From IMG/VR virus record IMGVR_UViG_3300001352_000026, positions 1 to 39,998 of that record: a DNA stretch of 39,998 bases; one strand, written 5' to 3'. Positions 16,001-23,219 of the stretch are shown piece by piece (positions within the stretch are counted from its first letter, which is position 1; every line of letters starts with the position of its first letter). The notes beneath the pieces are model-generated. The model saw only the letters and a program-made list of their open reading frames with translations, did not search any database and had not been told where the DNA came from. Origin of the DNA: a virus. A program made the position numbers and the translations under genes.

Positions 16001-18807
16001 CTGTCGGGTACTCTTTGTCCCACCTCTTCGCTACTTCTGGAAGATTCTTGTGCATCCAGGCTCTCTGTGCTTTGCTTTTGTAAGGCATCTTGTTCGGTTT
16101 TAATTTGTTCTGGTGTAGGGTTTTCTATTCCCTGTTCTTTCAACGAAACAGCAGCATCTTCCTCTGTAATTATTTTCTCTTCATCTTCAACTCTACCTAA
16201 GTTTGGACTTTCAGTAGCTGCCAACGCATCTCTTCCTATATTCTCAAGAGTTGTATTGATATCGTCTATTTTGTCCTGAATTGATTTAACAGACGATGGG
16301 TCTTTACCAGCAATACTTTGCTCTAATTTTTGTTTATTTAATAAAAGACCTAAAGCTATTTTCTTTTGATCTGTTGTATAGTCACTTGGTATTTGATTAT
16401 AAACTCCTTTTAGTTCGTTAAATATATCTTGCTGTTCTTTAGCTTGTTTAACTGTTAGTTCTCCGCTATTTATTTTGTTTTTTAACTGAACATCTATTAG
16501 CTTAGTAGAAGTGCCGTCTCCAACCATATCTTCAAAAACCTCAAAGACACCATTATCTAATCTCGTAAAGTCTTTTGAAGCTGCTGCGTTTGACATGGCT
16601 CCTGGGACACTCATTATCCATCCACCAACCATTTCTTGTGCGCCAGCTTTTAATACTTGATTAAAGCCTTCTCTAAATGATTCAGGAGTTTGAAACATAT
16701 TAGCGTCTTTAATATTATTATATATAGCTTTAGCAGATATGTCTGCTATTTCTTGTGCTGCACCTGTTTCAAATTCAGCTACACCACCAGCTGCAATAGT
16801 AAGAACACCACGTGATATCATGTTGTCAACCTCTTGTCTTACAACGTCTTGAAAACCTCTTCCTTGTACTTGCCTTAAACCTTTGTATTTACCTAAAGCC
16901 TTTAAAAGAACTTTATTCATTAAACCTTTTTGTTTAACAACATTTCTCAATCCTACTGATTCGAGAACTGCAACTACTGTCCCTAATGGTAATGCAATAG
17001 CTAATTTTTCTTTTTCTGAAATATTTTCAAAATCAGGATCATTAAACATTTCTTCATTTAAATGATCACTGACCTGCATAAACATAGCAGTTGTTCTTTG
17101 CGCCCATCCAGCTGGACCTGCAGCTCCTGCCATTGCTGGCAAAGATTCCATTAAACCTAAATATGCGCCACCCCAAAATCCTTCTTTCATTAAATCGCTA
17201 TATTCAGTTGTAGTGGAAGCTGAACCTAAAACCTCTTCTGGAGCTGTTCTTAAAGTTTTTACTATAGACCCTGAACTTACATCACTAATATTAGTTGCCA
17301 TTGCAGTATCAGAATAACGACCTCCACCTGCAAGTTCTTTAATTTTAGCACCTCCATCTTCTTGCCATTCATATATGTCAAATTTAGCTTGTTTTGCAAG
17401 TATATCTCTGGTTTTAGTATCTACTTCTTTTTGTTGCTCTTCAGTTAAAGACATTTTATATCCATCAAATTCATCTCCTTCAATTCTATCTAACTGTTTT
17501 CTTATACCAAACATTTTTAATGCAGTGTCTTGATAAAGTCTATTGAATGCTTTTTCACCAGCACCTCCATATTCTCCACCAAATGCGGCTGCATCAACAA
17601 TGTAACTATAAGCACCAGATAATTGTCGACCAACACCATTCCAAATATTATCTAAAGTTGCACCAGAAAGCTGACCTCTTTTAGCCTGCATTTCTGTATA
17701 CCTACCCATTGTTTGGTCTAAAGTATAGCCTTGAGTTTTTAAGTCATTATCACGAGCTATTATCCTTGCTCTTTCTTTGTTGTTTTGAGATCTTGCTGCT
17801 ATATAATTATTGTACAGTTCTCGTGTACCTGGTTGGTTTAATTGTTCTTGAGTTAAGTTATTAAATTGAGCGCCTTCTACATCTAAAGAATTTTTTGCTT
17901 GTAGCCACGACTGGACTTGTTTGTTAAATAAATTTGCTTGTGTATTTAATACAGAAACTGAAGCATCAATATCTTCTCTGTCAAATATTTTTCTTTCTAA
18001 ATCACTATATCCGTTCTCTAATAAACTTAATCTTCTGCTGTCTGCTTTATTTTTTTCTAAAAAAGCCTGTAAAGCCGTTCCTTCTTCTGCATCATTTGAA
18101 CTAAAAAAATTATCTAAATCAACGTATAGACTTTCACCATTTGCTGACGTAACATTCATTCCATCACCCATCATATCAGTAGGTTCAAAATTAAAACCAT
18201 ACTGATTAAAATGATAATTTAATAAAGGCACTGCTTGTTCTTCAGATCCGCTAATCAAATCTTGATTAACAGCTCGCATTGAGTTTGTAAAAGGATCTTC
18301 AGTTTGTTGATTTATTTTATTATTAGCATCGACAAATTCATTAAATTTATCTTCAGAAACTTCTTGATTATTAATTGAAGATTCTGTTGTTATTTGGTTT
18401 GCAATAGTTGCTTGTGCTAAAGCAGACTCTTCTGGAGCTAAAGGTTCATCAACCTCTGGCTGATTAGTACCATTTTGAGGATTCTCGTTGTTTAATGGAT
18501 TTGTGTTGGTATTTAATTGTGAAGAATCCGAATCGCCATCGTTCTGTTCTGATTCCATAGCTTCCTCCACCCCAGCAGAAAGCTGGTCTTGTAAATCGAC
18601 TTTTTTTTTTACTTTAACTTTTTCAGACCAAACATCTAAAGGTTCTCTTTCAGTAAAAGTTTTATCTACACCAGTTAACCACGAATACATTTCTAACGCA
18701 AAATCATCCTCTTGCATGTTATTTTGAAAATCATCAAAAGTATATCTTCCAGAATAAGCATAATTTGTATCAAGCCAGCTATATAATTCTACTAAATATT
18801 CATTCAT
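10063..18807 (-). CDS. Giant virion polyprotein (2914 aa), putative gp16-like ejection protein with zincin motif
   Basis: One uninterrupted 8.7-kb frame, no frameshift. Visible parts: N-terminus with LYSWLDTNYAYSGRYTFDDF; Ala/Gly-rich hydrophobic stretches about residues 540-570 and 670-760; a Glu/Gln-rich low-complexity linker about 860-980; a metalloprotease-like segment with HEIFH (H1089, E1090, H1093) and a candidate third ligand E1151 in ENLSEIV; coiled coils about 1760-1815 and 1940-2150; a helical C-terminal region about 2170-2740 resembling the polyvalent-protein-associated regions of giant phage proteins, with IGRLSINPTIFIKQ and SQQSSDIQD; hydrophobic segments about 2680-2732; a highly charged tail. 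It follows gp14-like and gp15-like genes, the place of T7 gp16, so I infer it is packaged and ejected into the host. No transglycosylase or RNA polymerase motif was seen. Confidence 0.85.
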   Translation of the reverse strand: MNEYLVELYSWLDTNYAYSGRYTFDDFQNNMQEDDFALEMYSWLTGVDKTFTEREPLDVWSEKVKVKKKVDLQDQLSAGVEEAMESEQNDGDSDSSQLNTNTNPLNNENPQNGTNQPEVDEPLAPEESALAQATIANQITTESSINNQEVSEDKFNEFVDANNKINQQTEDPFTNSMRAVNQDLISGSEEQAVPLLNYHFNQYGFNFEPTDMMGDGMNVTSANGESLYVDLDNFFSSNDAEEGTALQAFLEKNKADSRRLSLLENGYSDLERKIFDREDIDASVSVLNTQANLFNKQVQSWLQAKNSLDVEGAQFNNLTQEQLNQPGTRELYNNYIAARSQNNKERARIIARDNDLKTQGYTLDQTMGRYTEMQAKRGQLSGATLDNIWNGVGRQLSGAYSYIVDAAAFGGEYGGAGEKAFNRLYQDTALKMFGIRKQLDRIEGDEFDGYKMSLTEEQQKEVDTKTRDILAKQAKFDIYEWQEDGGAKIKELAGGGRYSDTAMATNISDVSSGSIVKTLRTAPEEVLGSASTTTEYSDLMKEGFWGGAYLGLMESLPAMAGAAGPAGWAQRTTAMFMQVSDHLNEEMFNDPDFENISEKEKLAIALPLGTVVAVLESVGLRNVVKQKGLMNKVLLKALGKYKGLRQVQGRGFQDVVRQEVDNMISRGVLTIAAGGVAEFETGAAQEIADISAKAIYNNIKDANMFQTPESFREGFNQVLKAGAQEMVGGWIMSVPGAMSNAAASKDFTRLDNGVFEVFEDMVGDGTSTKLIDVQLKNKINSGELTVKQAKEQQDIFNELKGVYNQIPSDYTTDQKKIALGLLLNKQKLEQSIAGKDPSSVKSIQDKIDDINTTLENIGRDALAATESPNLGRVEDEEKIITEEDAAVSLKEQGIENPTPEQIKTEQDALQKQSTESLDAQESSRSSEEVGQRVPDSQPTQQSQTETETQNREKTEEEIDPNEASDFEALVDPESKVESDIDNLPGRKQTVSNDKGVDVDIQVNEEGPNLSFTKKGKTEQENKFSNQVLKQAKNAAKAISKIFPNLKIVVHRDNEQYRKIDADNDNGMYQPKDNTIHINLSKANGRTVAHEIFHAVLLNKLKMNDKVAQVVTKKMVQALSRSKTLDKATRTELKKFIKNYDSEIQNEENLSEIVGMIADNYTSLDVSSKSVVRKWVEKIAAGLGIEIGQSEADVVELLNTIARKTKTGEQITEGDLKVIDDFKGGKKVENPADALARKSVGGFEVTYTQQESIADMMKAGLITQPQDISFMQGQEVTITAPDDMLAGEIKYNNKVIFEGEGGVFFVTKFGDVWASGKVGTANTIKNSLNKQLENNGGKAYLVLTKGTDAKLVSSASGVNSTLAILNTMLDNNLISPSMFRSAVSIAVKKAQGKINLRQSAKDLKTDIKKYFTNPNTSTFEKRGFVVKDIVGEIAKNLPKESQAAIAEFLGGDVNKNVGVGNTKKGVKGPGSQSLVDLIAKVAAEKLTKGLNVGDVYAAIEINSEVEVNEDSHPSYPFHISLKDGSKPVLHLFKNRQPGGEVLVQKSGKPYAVRNVSVVAGEVISPETEVSIESESKVEAPSVRKQKSDAEKLGLLFKMNLKGFMPNTIPLGELQRSARRLGLRVERAIYKEGYKKGQVAGYYFSDGVTQNGKPRFFNPRAGVRKQQSMGEIGRENKSPIDIIKIGRENNIKDNTIVDYLKRKTGLLMRDIKPLMKVSNFVLKNVPTVFGNISGGMTAGVKVFNKIYEFRKNLLDNNLTPTGKKISKLNEKIDEQKANLSQGDLFDAKKSEKIENKIKKLQQEIAVIQQKAKNTNKKFYKFTQQEIDNKTLDFLQSQPEYRAESNNGAYSTMQAQMTSQMMNAFEKGITKGDAYARIKAARKLIKGRSTADLKTTQRDLRNFIRQSLPSFVFVKPEVTKLINKVTNANTKNIENLKEEVLEFVNTRTNKELTKKINEILEGKYQDTQSGRKKGYKVSDEIRVRLENIKKEIGNVNSKTDVTEVEDMVQQLENRISKIESETFQNEKQRTDVADLRVVLNYFNAQLSPEVTVDKTQDLQDVINDLNSLVDQGKTEMEASLRAKHLHYVSNFEKAFYEITGTKVSLYIPNPEYNELQVESKSNPKEIKNPDSEQIIRDYEAISTARKKGVINRAKVKFSQLTEGMVAFVIGNNDLLNLMSKIGKMPGELFGGELQEMVTFKIDESTNDYKARKMTTTMLINAKLEEIYGTKKWRSKSQKDSIPAPTGILMSSGVEIEELSQNQMAYLVNQYRDPANEASYETKYGKDYKRVMEEMEALLNDEVKEIMKWQVEEFFPSLYEGYNEVYKKVYRTTMPWNEHYAGRIYREGTDSEVGGDVLSNEKGAYKGMASPASTKVRLKNKKAIKSMDQMAALMTYVNDMNYFAAFGENLNDVNNIFSNQDIRKAITNQYGIGPMKSIDTMIDTLSKKGVRSEYGMDWINNVTSAFVIGRLSINPTIFIKQLTSAPAYAVRIGFRNWMKYGTMKLPEMKSNWKEITDNSIYIQDRYGESILRTIESYAPGKVQTLVPSETMGDIVNVLMYLVKQGDKGAIVIGGVPNYAFYKDQYRKKNPTATNQEVIDYAIKMFERDTKTSQQSSDIQDKDQFQTGGAFNRSLNMFLTSVKQYLRKEMTTTRNLYRKIKSGGKEGKGTYWENFKTLAMYHSILPVVFQFISAGLPGVLAPWEEEDEETLLRAAALGNLNGLFIIGSFVEAFGDYLTAKPWTGQDESAVPILTIGLKFFRELNEANRFNVTPFDKNGKQRTAEAIQKSKAGKEAAIKKAFWNVSNAGLPLIQLDRLVKNADEILSGKASGTELIMRALQFSDYQILSKEERADAKKTTRKPKGKKLTNKELERYFPEQYEEKMRLQEEYKNSDMYRQKQEIKRQQKERREQMLDEMYN
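15529..15543 (-). other. Codons of HEIFH zinc-protease motif inside the giant protein
   Basis: The five codons encode H-E-I-F-H at residues 1089-1093, preceded by a strand (NTIHINLSKA) and ARG/VAHE-type helix start. This is the usual strand-helix arrangement of zincins. A Glu suitable as third ligand stands 58-62 residues later (E1147/E1151). Confidence 0.7.
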
Positions 18808-18808
18808 C

Positions 18809-21076
18809 TTATCCTATTTTTTTAAATTGTACATCTACCTTTCCATAATCTACATGAAGATAATCTCCTACTGGTACAGCTGCCCATGGTACTTCTTGCG
18901 CCATAACACCTGTGAAAACACCTTTTTCATAAACTCCTTCTTTATAAGTCCAGCTGTAAATATTTATTCCACTGTTAGATTTTCCTATTAAATTAATATT
19001 TTCTTTTAATCTAATATCTGATGGCGGTAAACCTCCAGTATTGGTTGAGCCTGCATTTTTAGTATTATATGCGTTTATAATTTTATTTATTTCTGCATCT
19101 ACTTCACTTTGTAGTAAGGTGTTATCAGCATCATACCTGAAAGTTTTACTTACGTTTTGATTTGTAGATGGATCCTTGTATTGTACTATAATATCATTTG
19201 TTGCTCCAGACGTATCGTTTGTAGATACTGTAACTCCTAATGAAGAACCAAAGTTTCTTTCCAGTTTTTCCAGTCCTTTTGTAAATGCTTTTTTAACAAC
19301 TGGAGCTGCCTTTAAGAAATTATCAGTTTCATCTGGTATAGCTGCAAATTCAGAATTCATTGTAGTTGTCATAGTTGAATCAACAAAAGCATTATCTGAG
19401 TTATAAGTATTTATAGGCTGGAAGTTTCTTGTTGTTCCAAATTCTTCATCACCTTTCCATAAAGGATTTGCTGCTCCATTTATAAATCTTGGTGTCCATT
19501 TATTATTAGGATCAGACTGAACTAACTCATCAAACGACATGTTTCTAACAACCTCTCTTGGAAGTATTTCTCTATATAATTTTTTTGCAATAATCTCAGT
19601 CTCTAAAGGTTTAGTTGTATCTATCTGACCATTGGTTTTACCATACTTATCTATAGTTTCTGTTACAGTTCGACCACTAATTTCTTTAGTAATAATAATT
19701 GTTGGTCCAGTTCTATCAATAGAAATAATTTTAGTATTTCTGTCAGTAGCATTGTTAGAATTTAAAAACTGCTGATTCATGTCTGTTATTCTATCTTCAG
19801 CAACCATAGTTGCGTCTTGACCAGTCACAGTAATAATGTCATTTATATCATTAAAATACCCTTTTCTTTGTCTCTTTAAATTATTGTTTCCAATAGTTGT
19901 GCCTGTCGCTTGTTGTTCTTGTTGACCAGAAAAACCTTGAGACATTTTTTCTATATGATTAACCTGCGACTCAACAGCTATATCAGCAAGCCTACGAGCT
20001 TGTGTTATTTGAGCAGCAGTCATTTCAGGAACTGGTTGTCCTGAACTCATATCTACTTTAATCATTTTATCAAGACTTACTTTTGGATATTTTTCTTTAA
20101 ATTGACTTTCTGTTTCTGCAAAGAAAAAATTACCTGAGTTAGTTAAAACTTGAGCAGCATTCATGTTGTCCGATTCTCCAGGCGCTCCAACCATAGCATC
20201 TATTTGTGCTACTTTCCACATATCATAAGTTAATGGGTCTCCGTTTAAGTCCTTACCAAAATCTCCTAAATTCCTAAAATCTTCCACAGAAGTAACTTGA
20301 CCTCCTCCATTTAATACAGAATATTTATTAGCTTTATCAACAGCAGATTTTATAATATCTGCTATCTGAGCAGTTTGAGCAGTTGCCAAATTATCAACAT
20401 CAACTCTATCTTGCTCAAACTTCATAAAGTTCATTATCTGATTAGGATTCTGATAGTCTTGTTTTCTTTTTTCGTAATCAGGCATTACATCATACAAGCC
20501 AGTTTTTGAATTCTTACCCATTGTTACTAACTGCATTTTACCATTAGTAGGGTTAGACCATAGTTTTTTATTTCTTAAATTACCTAAAGCTTCAACAGAT
20601 AAATTTGAAAATATTTCCAGCTCAGAAGCTGTTGCACCTCCATCTTTTGCAGCTTGTAATCTTTCTTTTGCTTTAACAGCCCAGTCATCCCATCCTTTTA
20701 CAGCTGTACTTAAACTTGAATAGCCATTTTTTTGTTGCTGCATATACAGCTTATAATCTGAAGGACTAATTAAACCACGCTTTAATAAATTGTTTTGTTC
20801 TTGTATACCTTTTACAGACATACTTGAACCGTTTATCAGTAAAGATGCAGCATCTTGAGTTCCAGTCTCTGGAACCTTGCTTAACTGTTCTATGGCGTTT
20901 TGAGTAGATTCTTCAATCGCAGCTTTACGAGCAGCTCTATCTGCCTGTATGGTTTGCAGTCCAGTCACTAATTCTTTGGACGCTGCGTTCCAGTCCATTT
21001 GAGTGCTATCTACACTTCTTTGAGCATATATAGAATATTTATTTGCCCCTGAAGGTCTTGATGTATCTTCCGCCAT
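18809..21076 (-). CDS. Putative internal virion protein (gp15-like) with C-terminal S74 chaperone domain
   Basis: The 755-aa length is close to T7 gp15 (747), and it lies between gp14-like and giant gp16-like genes. Residues 1-680 are mostly helical, Gln/Asn/Lys-rich, with many short repeated helices and no named domain. The last 70 residues are clearly a Peptidase_S74/intramolecular chaperone (ICA) type domain: SDIRLKENI (S686, D687, R689, K691), then GINIYSWTYKE, then GVFTGVMAQEV and a closing HVDYGKVDV. In tail spikes this domain trimerises the protein and cuts itself off just before the Ser-Asp. Its presence on a core-protein-like chain is odd, so the alternative is that this is a tail fibre/spike component. 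The stop is one base before the ATG of the giant gene. Confidence 0.8.
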   Translation of the reverse strand: MAEDTSRPSGANKYSIYAQRSVDSTQMDWNAASKELVTGLQTIQADRAARKAAIEESTQNAIEQLSKVPETGTQDAASLLINGSSMSVKGIQEQNNLLKRGLISPSDYKLYMQQQKNGYSSLSTAVKGWDDWAVKAKERLQAAKDGGATASELEIFSNLSVEALGNLRNKKLWSNPTNGKMQLVTMGKNSKTGLYDVMPDYEKRKQDYQNPNQIMNFMKFEQDRVDVDNLATAQTAQIADIIKSAVDKANKYSVLNGGGQVTSVEDFRNLGDFGKDLNGDPLTYDMWKVAQIDAMVGAPGESDNMNAAQVLTNSGNFFFAETESQFKEKYPKVSLDKMIKVDMSSGQPVPEMTAAQITQARRLADIAVESQVNHIEKMSQGFSGQQEQQATGTTIGNNNLKRQRKGYFNDINDIITVTGQDATMVAEDRITDMNQQFLNSNNATDRNTKIISIDRTGPTIIITKEISGRTVTETIDKYGKTNGQIDTTKPLETEIIAKKLYREILPREVVRNMSFDELVQSDPNNKWTPRFINGAANPLWKGDEEFGTTRNFQPINTYNSDNAFVDSTMTTTMNSEFAAIPDETDNFLKAAPVVKKAFTKGLEKLERNFGSSLGVTVSTNDTSGATNDIIVQYKDPSTNQNVSKTFRYDADNTLLQSEVDAEINKIINAYNTKNAGSTNTGGLPPSDIRLKENINLIGKSNSGINIYSWTYKEGVYEKGVFTGVMAQEVPWAAVPVGDYLHVDYGKVDVQFKKIG

Positions 21077-21081
21077 ATCTT

Positions 21082-21945
21082 TTATCTGTTTAAAATGTCA
21101 TAAAAAGCTTGATCATATATGCCAGTTTTTCTATACCCTTTTAATTGCTCAGGCGAAAACCTTCCATCTTGTAATCTTGCTATAACTTGATTTCTTCCTA
21201 AAGGTTGAGTTACAGTTGGAGCAAATAACGCCGCTTTGTTCATGTCGTAATTTGCGCTTTTTGGATCTGAAAGATCTGCATAAGTTTTCATCCCCTCAGC
21301 TGTTGTACCTGGTTGGTTTACAGATGTTGTTTTTAATAAAGATTGATCTAAACCATCTGCCATTTTAGAAGCTCGTCTGTCTGCTGCACCTTGAGGAAAT
21401 AATGAAACCATACCTGCAGCACCTTGCACTGCTTGCCCAACTGACGCAACGCCTTGCTGCATTGCTGCTGCTGAAGCTTCTTCAGAATCTCTTGATATTT
21501 GTTGTTGATCTGCTGCTGCCCCAACTTTAAAATCTTTTAAGTCTTGATTAATATCAGACTGTTCTTGAACTTGCATTTTTTGTAAATCAAATAATTCTTT
21601 ACCAAACGCAATACGTGAGTTTTCAGCTGACTCAGTAGCACCTGCTCCAACAATACCAACTCCTGCTGCTAAGTTACGAGAATCACCTTCCTGAAGTGCT
21701 TGTATGTTTTGTTGTTGACCTTGTATAATTTGACGCTCTTCTCTTCCATAAGCATCTAAAGGTACATTTAACTTTTGCATGAACTCAACTTCGGCCTTAC
21801 GCTCTGCCTCTTTCATTAATTCTTTACTTGCTTTCTGTGCTTTTTCACCTTGCTTTCTTGCTTTTGCTGCTTGAGAAAAACTCATACCAGCAGAAGTGGC
21901 ACTAATTAAAACCCCTGTTGCTGCTATTGCTGTTGCTGCTGCCAT
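21082..21945 (-). CDS. Putative internal virion protein (gp14-like)
   Basis: The 287-aa protein starts with an Ala/Gly/Ser hydrophobic segment (about residues 2-22, AAATAIAATGVLISATSAGM) followed by a long Ala/Gln/Glu/Lys helix (SQAAKARKQGEKAQKASKEL and on). Another Ala/Gly-rich stretch lies near 165-185, with a small folded C-terminus. This is the pattern of podovirus gp14-type internal core proteins, which leave the virion first and form an outer-membrane pore. There is no sequence signature beyond composition and order, but gene order (gp14-like, gp15-like, gp16-like) and sizes support it. Five bp separate it from the next gene. Confidence 0.65.
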   Translation of the reverse strand: MAAATAIAATGVLISATSAGMSFSQAAKARKQGEKAQKASKELMKEAERKAEVEFMQKLNVPLDAYGREERQIIQGQQQNIQALQEGDSRNLAAGVGIVGAGATESAENSRIAFGKELFDLQKMQVQEQSDINQDLKDFKVGAAADQQQISRDSEEASAAAMQQGVASVGQAVQGAAGMVSLFPQGAADRRASKMADGLDQSLLKTTSVNQPGTTAEGMKTYADLSDPKSANYDMNKAALFAPTVTQPLGRNQVIARLQDGRFSPEQLKGYRKTGIYDQAFYDILNR

Positions 21946-21946
21946 A

Positions 21947-22354
21947 CTATATTTTTTTTATTATTTCATGAGACACTTTTGTATCTACGTTATACCCTAA
22001 TTTTTTGTGAGTATCTATTAAATGTTTATTTCTACCAATACTGAATATATATTTTTTGCCATTAGCCTTTATGTATTCTTCACATGTTAAAATTAAAAAC
22101 TCAATAGCATCCTGCCTGTCGTCATCTCTATAAGAAGGATTAGAAACAATCCACTCTAATAAAACTCCCTTAGAGTTTGTAAAATACATAAATCCCGCAA
22201 CAATAGGAGTGCCATCTTTCTCTACCATCAAACCGCCTGTGCCATTATCTGGTAAAAAATCTTTTGGAGGATTTTGCCAATCTGGCCACTCATCCCACCA
22301 AGACACTAATGTGTCCCAATCCTTTTCTTCAAGCTTTCGTATATTAAATTCCAT
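21947..22354 (-). CDS. GNAT-fold acetyltransferase-like protein
   Basis: The 135-aa product has the elements of a small GNAT domain: beta1 FNIRKLEEKDWDTL, strands GGLMVEKDGTPIVAGFMYFT and GVLLEWIVSNPSYRDDDRQD (the V-x-P region and acetyl-CoA-loop position, though the classic R/Q-x-x-G-x-G/A loop is not intact), helix AIEFLILTCEEYI and the closing THKKLGYNVDTKV. Similar genes occur within tail gene clusters of marine T7-like podoviruses, where their target is unknown. A promoter-like box lies 17 bp upstream of the ATG, so it heads the ejection-protein transcript. Whether it is catalytic is uncertain because of the altered loop. Confidence 0.72.
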   Translation of the reverse strand: MEFNIRKLEEKDWDTLVSWWDEWPDWQNPPKDFLPDNGTGGLMVEKDGTPIVAGFMYFTNSKGVLLEWIVSNPSYRDDDRQDAIEFLILTCEEYIKANGKKYIFSIGRNKHLIDTHKKLGYNVDTKVSHEIIKKI

Positions 22355-22370
22355 TAAATATAATTTAATA

Positions 22371-22384
22371 ACAAAGATAGCAAA
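22371..22384 (-). promoter_or_regulatory. Late promoter box (TTTGCTATCTTTGT) before the GNAT/ejection genes
   Basis: On the minus strand TTTGCTATCTTTGT contains TATCTTTG, a perfect Bacteroidetes -7 box (TAnnTTTG). It lies 17 bp before the ATG at 22354. The same 14 bases occur before the connector gene at 31185. The -33 region would fall in the end of the upstream gene; no clear TTG box is seen there. Confidence 0.6.
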
Positions 22385-22387
22385 TTT

Positions 22388-23203
22388 CTATGGATAACTT
22401 TTCATGACGCTACTACCTACAGAAAACAGTTCTACTGGGTCTGTTGAGTCATTCTTAAGCTTAAATTCTAAATAATATCCTCTTGCTCCATGAGACTCTG
22501 CTACAGCATTTTTTATAAACATTATAAACTGTCCAATCGTTGGCGTTGTAGCAGATGCTGACGAACTATCTATTGTTATCGTTGTAGATGTTTTACCAGT
22601 AACTACTCCTGCTAAAATAGGCTGTGTTGTTGCAACTCCAGCTGTCAGAGTAGCGGCATAAACATTATCTCCAATATTTAATATTGATCCAATAGGAGTT
22701 GAAAATGTAACCACAACAGCAGTGTTTGGACCGCTTACATTAGTACATACACCTACGCCATTAGCTGATCTTTGCTTCCAGTTTACTGTTCCAGAATTTG
22801 TTCTAAGATAGCTAAACCACTCTCCTTCTTTCTCTTCAAAATAAGTGTCTAACATAGATCCTGGGTTGCCATCTGTCAAATCAGTAAACAACTCTGTACA
22901 TTCCCATCTTGCTTGATTAGTATCATCCACAGTTGTAGTGGCTTCATATGATAATGTTTTAAATAATTTTATACTTAGTGTTGGCTCAGGATTAAAAACA
23001 CTTTTTATAGTAGCACTTCTAAATTGATCATAATAAGTATTACGATTAGCTCCAGTGTTATGTCTCCATATATTACCTCCTTTAAAACTATAAAAGTAAC
23101 TATTCATCCCTATCATAAAGTCAGGGTTAAATGAATAAAACGACGGCCACCCTTTAGATGTTTCGCTGTATGATAATGTGTATGACTCGCAATTTAAACT
23201 CAT
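22388..23203 (-). CDS. Tail protein with muzzle/stabilization-like repeats
   Basis: I start at ATG 23203 (MSLNCESYTL, 271 aa), because the upstream extension of the frame would run into the preceding gene and an A/T-rich leader stands just before this ATG. Residues about 8-120 have the propeller-like pattern seen in large podovirus stabilization/muzzle proteins: SETSKGWPSFYSFNPDFMIG, then YSFKGGNIWRHN, then PEPTLSIKLFKTLSYEA and EKEGEWFSYLR. From about 175 a beta-rich Thr/Gly section (ILNIGDNVYAATLTAG) is inserted, and the end is YYLEFKLKNDS. It looks like the missing C-terminal part of the 1595-aa tail protein carried on its own gene. Role: tail tip structure (inferred). Confidence 0.65.
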   Translation of the reverse strand: MSLNCESYTLSYSETSKGWPSFYSFNPDFMIGMNSYFYSFKGGNIWRHNTGANRNTYYDQFRSATIKSVFNPEPTLSIKLFKTLSYEATTTVDDTNQARWECTELFTDLTDGNPGSMLDTYFEEKEGEWFSYLRTNSGTVNWKQRSANGVGVCTNVSGPNTAVVVTFSTPIGSILNIGDNVYAATLTAGVATTQPILAGVVTGKTSTTITIDSSSASATTPTIGQFIMFIKNAVAESHGARGYYLEFKLKNDSTDPVELFSVGSSVMKSYP

Positions 23204-23219
23204 ATAATATATATTTTTA

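Noticed and set aside
12968-18727. Several 60-95 aa plus-strand frames inside the giant gene
   Set aside because: They lie opposite a continuous 2914-aa frame, are rich in Phe/Leu/Ser as reverse frames of Lys/Glu-rich coding, and have no leaders.
10063-18807. Giant protein as virion RNA polymerase
   Set aside because: I looked for the DxDGD-type catalytic loop of crAss-like polymerases and T7/N4-type motifs and did not find them; DADNDNG near residue 1065 is not in a suitable context.
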